Position numbers and translations under genes: made by a program. A stretch of 64,000 nt of DNA, taken from positions 1 through 64,000 of the forward strand of contig NZ_JAEKPD010000013.1 in assembly GCF_016412875.1 (NCBI RefSeq), written 5' to 3'. Each line of letters begins with the position of its first letter. Within the stretch, counting starts at the first letter, position 1. The notes under the pieces were generated by a model that did no database searches, was not told where the DNA came from, and saw nothing but the letters and a program-made list of their open reading frames with translations. This document shows positions 43,522 to 51,531 of this stretch, piece by piece. The DNA comes from Palleronia pontilimi. GTDB lineage: Bacteria > Pseudomonadota > Alphaproteobacteria > Rhodobacterales > Rhodobacteraceae.

Positions 43522-44600
43522 GCGACACCGCCATCCTGGCCGCGTTCCGCACGCCGGTGGCCCCCCGCGGCGGCGCGCTGGCCGGGCTGGACATCCACGC
43601 GCTGGCCGCACCGGTGATCCGCGCCTGCCTGCGCCACGCGGATGTCGCGCCGCACGAGATCGACGAGCTGATCCTGGGCAACGCGCTGGGCGCCGGGGGC
43701 AATCCCGCGCGGGTCGCGGCGCTGGCGGCGGGGCTGCACGAGCGGGTGGCGGGGCTGACGATCGACCGGCAATGCGTCAGCGGCCTGGACGCGGTTCTGC
43801 TGGGCGACGCGCTGATCCGGGCGGGCCGGGCGCGGCTGGTGCTGGCGGGCGGGGCCGAAAGCTATTCGCGCCGCCCCCTGCGCGCGCGTGGCACGGCTGC
43901 GGCGCCGCGCTTTTACGACCGGCCCGCCTTCGCGCCGCCCGGCATGCCCGATCCCGACCTGGCCGAAGCCGCCGCGGCGCTGGCGCGGGCCGACGGGATC
44001 ACCCGCGACGCGATGGCGGCCTACGCGGTCGCCAGCCACGCGAGCGCGCGCGCGGCGGATCTGACGGCCGAGCTTGTCGCGGTGGCGGGACTGGCGCGGG
44101 ACAGCTTCACCCGCGCCCTGTCGTCCGCCACGGCCGCGCGCGCGCCGCTGCTCTGCGACCCGATCACCACCGCCACCGCCGCCGTGGCCGCCGATGGTGC
44201 CGCGCTGCTGCTCCTGGGTCCCGCCCACATGGCGCCGGACGCGCCGCGCATCGTCGGCGGCTGCACCCTGGGCGGGGATCCCGCCACGCCGCCGCTGGCC
44301 CCGCTGGCCGCGATCCAGGACACGCTGAGCCGCGCGGGCGTCACGCCAGCCGACCTGACGGCCGTGGAAATGATGGAGGCCTATGCGAGCCAGGCCATGG
44401 CCACCGTCGCGCGCTGCGGGATCGATCCCGCAAGCGTCAATCGCGGCGGCGGCGCGTTGGCGCGGGGCCATCCCATCGGCGCCTCGGGCGCGGTCAACGC
44501 GGTGCGGCTGGTCCATGAGCTCGGGCGCGGCCCGGGACTGGGATTGGCCGCGATCGCGGCGGCGGGCGGCCTCGGGACAGCTTTGTTGCTGCGCGCCTAG
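43518..44600 (+). CDS. Thiolase-superfamily protein lacking the second catalytic cysteine
   Basis: A 360-residue member of the thiolase fold. The acyl-accepting Cys86 is present in DRQCVSGLDAV and the His318 in GGGALARGHPIGASG, but the C-terminal motif, normally Cys-x-Gly-Gly-Gly-x-Gly, reads AAAGGLG, with Ala347 in place of the base Cys. Reverse thiolysis by the standard mechanism is therefore doubtful; condensation or a lipid-transfer-like role is possible. Translationally coupled to the AMP-ligase. The 3' end overlaps the next minus-strand gene by 4 bp. Confidence 0.82.
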   Translation: MSDTAILAAFRTPVAPRGGALAGLDIHALAAPVIRACLRHADVAPHEIDELILGNALGAGGNPARVAALAAGLHERVAGLTIDRQCVSGLDAVLLGDALIRAGRARLVLAGGAESYSRRPLRARGTAAAPRFYDRPAFAPPGMPDPDLAEAAAALARADGITRDAMAAYAVASHASARAADLTAELVAVAGLARDSFTRALSSATAARAPLLCDPITTATAAVAADGAALLLLGPAHMAPDAPRIVGGCTLGGDPATPPLAPLAAIQDTLSRAGVTPADLTAVEMMEAYASQAMATVARCGIDPASVNRGGGALARGHPIGASGAVNAVRLVHELGRGPGLGLAAIAAAGGLGTALLLRA

Positions 44601-44959
44601 CGGCGGGCGATTTTTGGCGCGGCCAGCTGAAGGACGACAGGTGGGATCCGCTCGAAATCCACCGGCGGCGCGTCGCCGCAGGCGGTGAAGCGCTTGAATT
44701 CGAAGCGATGTTCGGCCCCGTCCAGCGTGCCCGAATAGACCAGGCACCAGCCGAGCAGGGCGTCGCCCTCGTAAAGCTCGACGAGGCCGCGCAGGTGCCG
44801 CGCGTCGGATGCGTCGACCGAGAACCCGGTGCTCCAGCGGCGGCGCACCGGCAGGCGGCGATTGTTCGACACCACCGCCAACTGGGCGTCCGATCGCGGC
44901 TTCGGGATGCGCGATGCGCCCACGGATGCCAGTAGATCCTTCGACAGATAAGCGCTCAT
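44597..44959 (-). CDS. Conserved hypothetical protein
   Basis: A 120-residue soluble protein of a small family that I recall only from Rhodobacteraceae: a basic centre (NNRRLPVRRRW), then LRGLVELYEGDALLGWCLVYSG and a closing FEFKRFTA segment with an acidic Pro-rich end. No membrane segment, no known domain. I took the ATG giving MSAYLSKDLL; the frame is open for another 46 codons with poor content. It lies between the thiolase gene (convergent) and cobM and reads in the direction of the cob genes, but is probably not part of their pathway. Confidence 0.6.
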   Translation of the reverse strand: MSAYLSKDLLASVGASRIPKPRSDAQLAVVSNNRRLPVRRRWSTGFSVDASDARHLRGLVELYEGDALLGWCLVYSGTLDGAEHRFEFKRFTACGDAPPVDFERIPPVVLQLAAPKIARR

Positions 44960-45014
44960 CCCGACGTCCCCCCAAACGTGCTCCCTGTCGAAGATGTCGC
45001 AGTCGGGGATCAAA

Positions 45015-45785
45015 TCAAGCTTTTTGCACCCTTGGCCGAAGAACATGGGGGATCGCGGGATCGTAGAGCGCCGAGTCGCTGAAATCGCCGACCTCACCCA
45101 GCGCGGGCCCGACCAGGATCAGCGCCGTGCGGGTGATCTTTTCGGCGCGCACGCGTTCGCGGATATCCGACAGCGTGCCGCGCAGGAACGACTGGTCCGG
45201 CCAGCCCACCCGGTAGGCCACGATGACGGGGCAGTCGGGCCCGTAGAACGGCACCAGCTGGCGCTCGATCTCGCGCAGGGCGCGGATGCCCAGGTGGATG
45301 GCCAGCGTGGCGCCCGAGCGGGCGAAGTTTTCCAGCGTCTCGCCCGGCGGCATGGACGTGGATTTCATGCTCATGCGGGTCAGCACGATGGATTGCGCAA
45401 CGCCCGGCACCGTCAGTTCCTGGCCCAGCGCCGCGGCGGCGGCGGCGTAGGCGGGCACGCCGGGCACGATCTGGTAGTCGATCCCGTCGGCGCGCAGGCG
45501 CCGGATCTGCTCGGCGATGGCGCCGTAAAGCGACGGATCGCCGGAATGGACCCGCGCCACGTCCTGCCCCTTCGCATGGGCCGCGACGATCTCGGCATGG
45601 GTGTCGTCCAGCGTCATGGGGGCAGTGTCCAGCACCCGCGCGCCTGCGGGCGCCTCGGCCACCACGGCCTGCGGCACCAACGATCCCGCGTAAAGGCAGA
45701 CCGGGCAGGCCCGGATCAGGCGCTGGGCCTTGAGCGTCAGAAGCTCCGGGTCACCGGGACCCGCGCCGATGAAATAGACCGTCAT
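45015..45785 (-). CDS. cobM: Precorrin-4 C11-methyltransferase
   Basis: SAM-dependent methylation of precorrin-4 at C11 in the corrin pathway. The 256-residue enzyme has the tetrapyrrole-methylase start VYFIGAGPGDPELLTLKAQRLI, the SGDPSLYGAI SAM loop (about residues 82-91), PGVPAYAAAAAALG and the LAIHLGIR strand. Last gene of the minus-strand run cobH-cobL-cobI-cbiG/cobJ-cobM. The aerobic (CobM) and anaerobic (CbiF) versions are homologous; neighbours favour CobM. Confidence 0.93.
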   Translation of the reverse strand: MTVYFIGAGPGDPELLTLKAQRLIRACPVCLYAGSLVPQAVVAEAPAGARVLDTAPMTLDDTHAEIVAAHAKGQDVARVHSGDPSLYGAIAEQIRRLRADGIDYQIVPGVPAYAAAAAALGQELTVPGVAQSIVLTRMSMKSTSMPPGETLENFARSGATLAIHLGIRALREIERQLVPFYGPDCPVIVAYRVGWPDQSFLRGTLSDIRERVRAEKITRTALILVGPALGEVGDFSDSALYDPAIPHVLRPRVQKA

Positions 45786-45828
45786 GCCGATTCACCTTTC
45801 CAGAAATACCTATGGCGCACCCCCCGCC

Positions 45829-47607
45829 TCATAGCCCGGCCTTCCGGGCATAGCCGCGCGGCGTGTACATGCGCGGGCCTTCGCCCGAGCGCACCAGCCG
45901 CGACTGGGACGAGCCGACCAGCACCACGGTCAGCATGTCCACCTCGTCCACTTCGAGCGCGTCGAGCCTGCGATAGCGGATCTGTTCCTCGGGCCGCCCC
46001 AGCGACGATGCCAGCAGCACGGGCGTGTCGGCGGGGCGGTGCTGGAGCAGGATCTCGCGCGCCTCGGCCAGCAGGGTCCGCCGCCGCTTCGACACCGGGT
46101 TGTAGAAGGCGATGACGAAATCGCCCTCGGCCGCCGCGTGCAGGCGTTTCACGATATCCTCGCGCGGGGTCAGCAGGTCCGACAGCGAGATCGCGCAGAA
46201 GTCATGGCCCAAGGGCGCCCCCGCCCGGGCCGCCGCGGCCTGCAGCGCCGAGATGCCGGGCGACGAGATCACTTCGGCCCGCCGCGCCGCGTCGCTCACG
46301 CCTTTCTCGGTGCGGTCGAGCAGCTCGAAGACCAGCGCGCCCATGGCATAGATCCCCGCGTCGCCCGAGCAGACCAGCGCCACGTTGCGCCCCTCGCCCG
46401 CCAGTTCCAGCGCGTGGCGGCAGCGGTCCTCCTCGCCGCCCAGGGGGAAATCGTGGCGCTCTTTCCCGCCGGCCAGCGGACCCAGCAGGTCGATGTAAAG
46501 CCCGTAGCCCACCAGCGTGTCGGCATCGGTGATCAGGCGGCTGACCTCGGGCGTGCGCCACGCGGACTGGCCCGGCCCGATCCCCACCACCGACAGCCGG
46601 CCCCGCGCGCGGCCCGGCAGCTCGACCAGCGGCACGGGCGACAGGGCCAACGCGGCGGTGGCATGGGCGGTCTTGCGTTTCGCCACCAAAAGCCGCGCAT
46701 CGGGGCCCGCGCCCGCCAGCGCCGCGTTCTCGCTGACCCCGTGGGTGCCGATCTCGGCGAAGACCACGTCCGACGGCGTCGCGCTGCGCGGTGTCTCGGC
46801 CTCCAACTCGGCCGCGGTGAACAGGCGCAATTCGCGCCCCAGCCGCATCGCCACCGCCAGGATAGCGGGCTCGTCGGCCTTCAGGTCCACGCTGGTCACG
46901 CAGGCCACGGCCCCCGGCGCGATTTGCGCCTCGTCCAGGACGCGGGTCACAAGCTCGGCCATCTCGTCCACCGGGCAGTCGCGCGACGCGCCCAGGCCCA
47001 GCACGGCGACCTGCGGGCGGAACACCAGCCCCTCGCCGCCCGGCGCGGTCTGGCACGTCAGGACAGGCCCCGACCCGCGCGGCAGACCGGCCAGCCACGG
47101 GGCGTCGCCCTCGACACGCGCGGACTCCCCGGCCAGAAGCCGCGCCATCACGTCCTTCGCGTCCTCGGGGTTCTCCAGCACGTATCCCGGCGGCGGCGCA
47201 TCCAAAGCCACGCCCAGCGCGATGTCGCCCGCCGTGGTCACCGCCGCGATGCCGCCCAGCGCCCGCGCGATATCGCCCGCCAGCCGGTTCGCCCCGCGAT
47301 GCCCGCCCAGCAGCGGCACCACCACCGCGCCGTCGTCGCTGACCGACACGACCGGCGGCTCAGCCCGCTTGTCCGACAGGATCGGGGCGACGGCGCGGAT
47401 CAGGATGCCGCTGGCGCAGACGCCGACAACGGGCGTTCCCGCCGCGAACAGGTCGCGCGCGTGGTCCAGCGCGTTGTCGAACCAGGCATCCGCCCGCGCG
47501 ACCCGACCCGCGCGCCCGTGCACGGGGCAGCCCAGCACGGCCGCGACGCGATGCGCGGTGTCTTCGCCCGCGCGCGACAGCGCCAGGACCACGGGTGTCA
47601 AAGCCAC
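45829..47607 (-). CDS. cobJ: CbiG-CobJ fusion: cobalamin biosynthesis protein CbiG / precorrin-3B C17-methyltransferase
   Basis: A 592-residue two-part protein. Residues about 1-335 are a complete CbiG: N-terminal VCASGILIRAVAPIL and VVPLLGGHRGANRLA, a middle part, and the C-terminal GLGASRDCPVDEM and IGTHGVSENAAL. CbiG opens the ring-A lactone of cobalt-precorrin-5A in the anaerobic route. Residues about 338-592 are CobJ/CbiH (VVGIGPGQ, CSGDAGIYAMG, SSPGISALQAAAARAG, FYNPVSKRR), which contracts the ring and methylates C17. Overlaps cobI by 10 bases. Fusing the ring-contraction and lactone steps in one chain suggests substrate channelling; a full CbiG with Cob-type neighbours is notable. Confidence 0.9.
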   Translation of the reverse strand: MALTPVVLALSRAGEDTAHRVAAVLGCPVHGRAGRVARADAWFDNALDHARDLFAAGTPVVGVCASGILIRAVAPILSDKRAEPPVVSVSDDGAVVVPLLGGHRGANRLAGDIARALGGIAAVTTAGDIALGVALDAPPPGYVLENPEDAKDVMARLLAGESARVEGDAPWLAGLPRGSGPVLTCQTAPGGEGLVFRPQVAVLGLGASRDCPVDEMAELVTRVLDEAQIAPGAVACVTSVDLKADEPAILAVAMRLGRELRLFTAAELEAETPRSATPSDVVFAEIGTHGVSENAALAGAGPDARLLVAKRKTAHATAALALSPVPLVELPGRARGRLSVVGIGPGQSAWRTPEVSRLITDADTLVGYGLYIDLLGPLAGGKERHDFPLGGEEDRCRHALELAGEGRNVALVCSGDAGIYAMGALVFELLDRTEKGVSDAARRAEVISSPGISALQAAAARAGAPLGHDFCAISLSDLLTPREDIVKRLHAAAEGDFVIAFYNPVSKRRRTLLAEAREILLQHRPADTPVLLASSLGRPEEQIRYRRLDALEVDEVDMLTVVLVGSSQSRLVRSGEGPRMYTPRGYARKAGL

Positions 47608-48299
47608 GGATCGTCCCCCTTGTTGAGCAGGATCATCGAGAAATACGGCGCCGCCTCTGGTGCCTCGGCCAGCGGGCAGATCCGCTCGTTCGGCAGGGTC
47701 GCGCGCTCGACATAGACGGCGCGGTCCAGAAGGCCCAGCCGTCCGATCACGTCACGGATCTTCGGCAGATGGCGGCCGACCTTCATCACGGCGACCGCCT
47801 CGGCCCCCGCGATGCGCGCTTCCAGCTCAGCCGCGGACAAGGGGCCGGGCAGGATGGTCACCCGCTCGTTGCGGGCGGCCAGCGGCAGCGCGGCCCGCGC
47901 CGACGCGGCCATGACCGACGACACGCCCGGCACGATCTCGATCGCGAACCGATCCTTCAGCCGCGCGTGCAGGTACATGAACGAGCCGTAGAAGAACGGA
48001 TCGCCCTCGCAGAGGCACACGACGTCGCGGCCGCCCGCCAGCGCCGCACCGATCCGCGCGGCCCCGTCGTCATAGACGGCCTGGGCGGGCGCGCGGTCGC
48101 CGCGCATGGGCAGGTCCATGACGATCTCGTCGCAGCCTTCGGGGATCAGGTCGGCCACGATGGCGCGCGCGAAGCTGGGCGCGCCCGCCAGCGTCGGATA
48201 GGCGATCACCGATGCGCCCGCGACCAGCCGGGCCGCCTTGCGCGTCACCAGGCCCGGATCGCCCGGGCCGACCCCGACGCCGTAAAGCACGCCGCTCAT
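47598..48299 (-). CDS. cobI: Precorrin-2 C20-methyltransferase
   Basis: First committed SAM methylation of precorrin-2, at C20. The 233-residue protein starts LYGVGVGPGDPGLVTRKAARLV, has CLCEGDPFFYGSFMYLH (about residues 97-113) and PGVSSVMAASARAALP. Its stop lies within cobJ. A dispersed repeat occupies the 79-bp gap to cobL upstream. Confidence 0.93.
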   Translation of the reverse strand: MSGVLYGVGVGPGDPGLVTRKAARLVAGASVIAYPTLAGAPSFARAIVADLIPEGCDEIVMDLPMRGDRAPAQAVYDDGAARIGAALAGGRDVVCLCEGDPFFYGSFMYLHARLKDRFAIEIVPGVSSVMAASARAALPLAARNERVTILPGPLSAAELEARIAGAEAVAVMKVGRHLPKIRDVIGRLGLLDRAVYVERATLPNERICPLAEAPEAAPYFSMILLNKGDDPWL

Positions 48300-48331
48300 C
48301 CGCGCCGAGCCCGGAACGGCGCGCGGCCTGT

Positions 48332-48359
48332 CCCATCTTTGTTCTCACAAATATCCCGG
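48332..48359 (+). repeat. Dispersed intergenic repeat, copy 4
   Basis: CCCATCTTTGTTCT, spacer CAC, AAATATCC, CGGCGC; between cobL and cobI. Transcription of the cob operon would read its complement. Confidence 0.85.
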
Positions 48360-48378
48360 CGCAGCGCGTGACAGGGGC

Positions 48379-49581
48379 TCATCGCTTGATCAGGCTCCAC
48401 TGGGTCACGGGCATGGCCGGGCGCCAGCCGCGAAACCGGCCCACGCCCTCGGCGCGCGCGGATTGCAGGCGGACCAGTTGGCCGCCGTGCCGCGCGTGCA
48501 GCGCGCCCAGGACGCCCTCGCTTTCCAGCGTCACCGCGTTGGCCACCAGCCGTCCCAGGGGCTTCAGCCGGTCCCAGGCCGCGTCGAACACGTCCTTGCC
48601 CAGGCCGCCGCCCAGGAACACCGCGTCGGGCGCGTCGAGCCCCTGCAGCGCGGCGGGCGCCGTGCCGTCGATCAGTTCGAGCTTCGGGGCGCCCAGCGCC
48701 AGCGCGTTGGCCGCGGCCATGGCCCGCCGGTCGGCGCGCGGCTCGATGCCGATGGCGCGGGCGTAGCGGGCGGCGCGCATCCATTCCACCGCGACCGAGC
48801 CGCAGCCGGTGCCCACGTCCCACAGCAGCGCGCCGCGCATGGGCATGAGCTTGGCCAACGTGACCGCGCGGACCTCCTGCTTGGTCATGGTGCCGTCGTG
48901 CTGGAACAGATCGTCGTCCAGACCCGGCACGCGCGGCAGCAGCGCCGCGTCCGGCGCCGCGACGCAGTCCACCGCGAGCGTGTTGAAGGCGGGCACGACA
49001 TGGTTCCAGCTTTCGGCCACGCCGTCGAAGCGAGCTTCCTCCGCGCCGCCCATGTTGGCCAGCACCGTCATGGGCGAGCCGCCAAAGCCGCGCTCGGTCA
49101 GGAAGGCGGCGATGCGGGCGGGCGTCTCGGCGCCGGTGGTCAGGATCAGCAGCCGCGCGTCGGGCTGAATGAAGGCGATCATCTGCTCGACCGGACGGCC
49201 GTGGACGGTCAGGGTTTCCACGTCGGCCAGCGACCAGCCCAGCCGGGCGGCGGCCAGCTGGAAGGCCGAAAGCTGCGGGTGGTACAGGATCTCGCGCGCC
49301 GGGATCGCGCGGCCGATCCGCGCGCCCACCGAGAACCAGAGCGGATCGCCGGTGGCCAAGACGACCACGCGCCTGCCTCGATAGCCTTTCAGCATGTCGA
49401 TCAGCGCGTCGAAGGGCGACGGCCAGGCGACGCGCTCGGCCGTGACGCTGTCCGACAGGCGGTGGTGGCGATCGCCGCCGACGATGATCTCGGCCGCCTC
49501 GAGCACGGCGCGGGTGGCCGGGGACAGCCCCGCCATGCCATCTTCGCCGATGCCCACGATATGCAGCCAGACGTCAGACAT
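48379..49581 (-). CDS. cobL: Precorrin-6Y C5,15-methyltransferase (decarboxylating)
   Basis: Bifunctional 400-residue enzyme. The N-terminal CbiE-like part (about residues 1-200) has VGIGEDGMAGLSP and the VVVLATGDPLWFSVGARI loop for C5 methylation. The C-terminal CbiT-like part (about 215-400) has TKQEVRAVTLAKL and a Rossmann SAM site LLWDVGTGCGSVAVEWMR, for C15 methylation and decarboxylation of the C12 acetate. CobL being one chain is typical of the aerobic-type pathway. Confidence 0.94.
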   Translation of the reverse strand: MSDVWLHIVGIGEDGMAGLSPATRAVLEAAEIIVGGDRHHRLSDSVTAERVAWPSPFDALIDMLKGYRGRRVVVLATGDPLWFSVGARIGRAIPAREILYHPQLSAFQLAAARLGWSLADVETLTVHGRPVEQMIAFIQPDARLLILTTGAETPARIAAFLTERGFGGSPMTVLANMGGAEEARFDGVAESWNHVVPAFNTLAVDCVAAPDAALLPRVPGLDDDLFQHDGTMTKQEVRAVTLAKLMPMRGALLWDVGTGCGSVAVEWMRAARYARAIGIEPRADRRAMAAANALALGAPKLELIDGTAPAALQGLDAPDAVFLGGGLGKDVFDAAWDRLKPLGRLVANAVTLESEGVLGALHARHGGQLVRLQSARAEGVGRFRGWRPAMPVTQWSLIKR

Positions 49582-49584
49582 GGG

Positions 49585-49643
49585 GACCCGGATTTTTCGA
49601 AAAATCCGTCCAATTTTCCGGTAGGAAAATTGCGCCCCGGGTC
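49585..49643. repeat. 59-nt three-arm palindromic element between cobL and cobH
   Basis: An outer stem GACCCGG (49585-49591) pairs with CCGGGTC (49637-49643). It encloses an 18-bp perfect palindrome GGATTTTTC/GAAAAATCC (49590-49607, sharing GG with the outer stem) and an 8-bp hairpin AATTTTCC-GGTA-GGAAAATT (49612-49631). The outer stem reaches into the cobH stop codon. The compact design is like REP/MITE-type elements or an RNA processing signal inside the cob transcript. Confidence 0.7.
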
Positions 49644-50277
49644 ATCCGCCTGTCTCCAGGCCCGACGCCAGTGCATTCACCGCCGCCGACGCCATCGCGG
49701 AGCCGCCGCGCCGCCCCTTCAGGCACACGTAGGCGCAGCCGCGGGGGTCGCGGGCCAGCTCGGCCTTGGATTCCGCCGCACCGACGAAGCCCACCGGGAA
49801 GCCAAGGATGACGGCGGGGCGCGGGCCGCCCGCGTCCAGCATCTCGAGCAGGTGGAACAGCGCCGTTGGCGCGTTGCCGATGGCGACCACCGCGCCCGCC
49901 AGGCGGTCGCGCCAGAGCTCGACCGCCGCCGCCGAGCGGGTGGTGCCCAGGCGCCGGGCCAGGTCCGGGACGCGCGGGTCGTTGAGCGTCACCACCACGT
50001 CGTTGCCCGCGGGCAGGTGGCGGCGGATGATCCCCGCGCCCGCCATTTCGCAATCGCACAGGATCGGCGCGCCCGCCGCCAGCGCCGCCCGCCCCGCGTC
50101 GTGGGCGTCCGGCGAGAATGCCAGGCGGTCGGCGATCTCGACCATGCCGCAGGCGTGGATCAGCCGGATCGCCAGCGCGTCGAGCCCGGCCGGGAACCGG
50201 TCCAGCCGCGCCTCGGACCGGACGGTCGCGAAGCTTTGGGCGTAGATGGCGGCTGGGTCTTTTTCGTAGGGGCGCAA
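49642..50277 (-). CDS. cobH: Precorrin-8X methylmutase
   Basis: Moves the C11 methyl to C12 to form hydrogenobyrinate. The 211-residue protein contains the catalytic-histidine region IRLIHACGMVEIA (about residues 37-49), ILCDCEMAGAGI, and GNAPTALFHLLE, with the VGFPVGFVGAAESKAEL stretch. Full length; between cbiX and cobL. Confidence 0.95.
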   Translation of the reverse strand: MRPYEKDPAAIYAQSFATVRSEARLDRFPAGLDALAIRLIHACGMVEIADRLAFSPDAHDAGRAALAAGAPILCDCEMAGAGIIRRHLPAGNDVVVTLNDPRVPDLARRLGTTRSAAAVELWRDRLAGAVVAIGNAPTALFHLLEMLDAGGPRPAVILGFPVGFVGAAESKAELARDPRGCAYVCLKGRRGGSAMASAAVNALASGLETGG

Positions 50278-50305
50278 ATGGGGTGCCTTTTGCTTGCGTC
50301 GGATG

Positions 50306-50333
50306 CCTCCGGCGGAGGTATTTTTGGAAAGAT
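50306..50333 (+). repeat. Second repeat type: CCTCC hairpin with TATTTTTGGAAAGATG
   Basis: A small hairpin CCTCC-GGC-GGAGG is followed by TATTTTT and GGAAAGATG, between cobH and cbiX. A degenerate relative of its 3' half (TCACCTTTCCAGAAATACC read on the plus strand) occurs at 45792-45810 before cobM. I recall similar CTCCGGCGG-plus-T-run elements as common between Rhodobacteraceae genes. Confidence 0.5.
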
Positions 50334-50343
50334 GAAGTACCGG

Positions 50344-51531
50344 TCAGGGCTTCATCTTGCGGGCGCTTTCGGGGCCCAGCGGGTGATGTGCGTGGGGATA
50401 GGTCGCGTGGTGATGGTGGTGGTGGTCGTCGTGATCGTGGTGGTGATGATGCTGCGCCTCAAGACGACAGAGGCCGGTGCAGAACGTGTCGCAGAGCGCG
50501 CAATCGGCCACGTTCGAGCCGGGCGCATTGGCGCCCTGGCCTTCCACGTGGTGGTGGTGGCTTTCCTGGACCGCGCCGACCTCGGCCTCGAACCCCAGCA
50601 CTTGCGTGCGGTACTTGCACAGCACGCAGGTGGGCGGCGGCACCGGGCCCGCGGCGGGGTGGTCGAGGCTCATCCGTTCGGCGGGCGCGATGTGGCGGTG
50701 GGCGCCGCCTTCGAGCTCGAGCACCTGTTCGCGGAATGGGCAGATGCCGCAATTGGGGATGGGCTGGCCGGTGTTCAGCTCCATCACCCGCTCGGCGAAA
50801 GTGTCGAGCACCTGCGCATGGTCGCCCAGATAGCCCGCCTTGACGAAAGCGATTTCGGGATGCGCGGCGGCGACACGGTCGGTGAAGCCGTAGATGCGGT
50901 CGATCAGGATGCCCGAGAACAGGAAATAGGGGAACACCACGACGCGCCTGTAGCCGAGCCGGGTGACGTGTTCGAGGCACGGCTCGACCAGCGGGAAGGT
51001 CACGCCGCTATAGCCGACCTCGTGCCAGCCGAAGCCGATGCCCTCGTGCAGCATCCGCGCGATCTTGGCGACGTTGCCGTTTGCGTCGGGGTCGGACGCG
51101 CCGCGGCCGATCACCACCAGGCAGGTGTCGTGCAGGTCGACCTTGCCGTCTTCCGCATCGGCGCGGGCCACGGCGTCGCGGATCCGCGCGGCGGCGGCGG
51201 CGATCATCTTCGGATCGATCCCCAGCTCGCGCCCGTAGCGGATGTCGATGCCGTGCTTTTCCGCATAGGTGTTCAGCACCGTGGGGATGTCGTTCTTGGC
51301 GTGCATGGCCGCGAAAAGCATGCCCGGGACGGCCAGGATGCGGTCGCACCCTGCGTCGCGCAGCCGGTCCAGCCCGTCGCGGATCACCGGGTTGGCGAAT
51401 TCCAGGTAGCCGTAATCGACCAGCCAGTCCGCGGGCAGGCGGGCGGGCAGCTTTTCGGCCAGCGTCGCGAATTCGTCCACCGCCGACTGGCTGCGCGAGC
51501 CGTGGCCGCAGATCATCACGCCGGTCTTCAT
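50344..51531 (-). CDS. cbiX: Sirohydrochlorin (cobalto)chelatase CbiX, long form with Cys-rich and His-rich tail
   Basis: A 395-residue chelatase that inserts cobalt into a tetrapyrrole. The two CbiX half-domains span about residues 1-250, with catalytic His10 in ICGHGSR, His77, and LGYRRVVVFPYFLFSG. The tail is unusual: paired cysteines at 261/264, 302/305 and the cluster 344/347/351/355, which could hold an Fe-S centre as reported for long CbiX proteins, then an HHHHV motif and a histidine/aspartate run at 361-383 (12 of the first 15 residues are His) that could store cobalt or nickel. Overlaps the DUF6732 gene by 4 bases. Confidence 0.92.
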   Translation of the reverse strand: MKTGVMICGHGSRSQSAVDEFATLAEKLPARLPADWLVDYGYLEFANPVIRDGLDRLRDAGCDRILAVPGMLFAAMHAKNDIPTVLNTYAEKHGIDIRYGRELGIDPKMIAAAAARIRDAVARADAEDGKVDLHDTCLVVIGRGASDPDANGNVAKIARMLHEGIGFGWHEVGYSGVTFPLVEPCLEHVTRLGYRRVVVFPYFLFSGILIDRIYGFTDRVAAAHPEIAFVKAGYLGDHAQVLDTFAERVMELNTGQPIPNCGICPFREQVLELEGGAHRHIAPAERMSLDHPAAGPVPPPTCVLCKYRTQVLGFEAEVGAVQESHHHHVEGQGANAPGSNVADCALCDTFCTGLCRLEAQHHHHHDHDDHHHHHHATYPHAHHPLGPESARKMKP

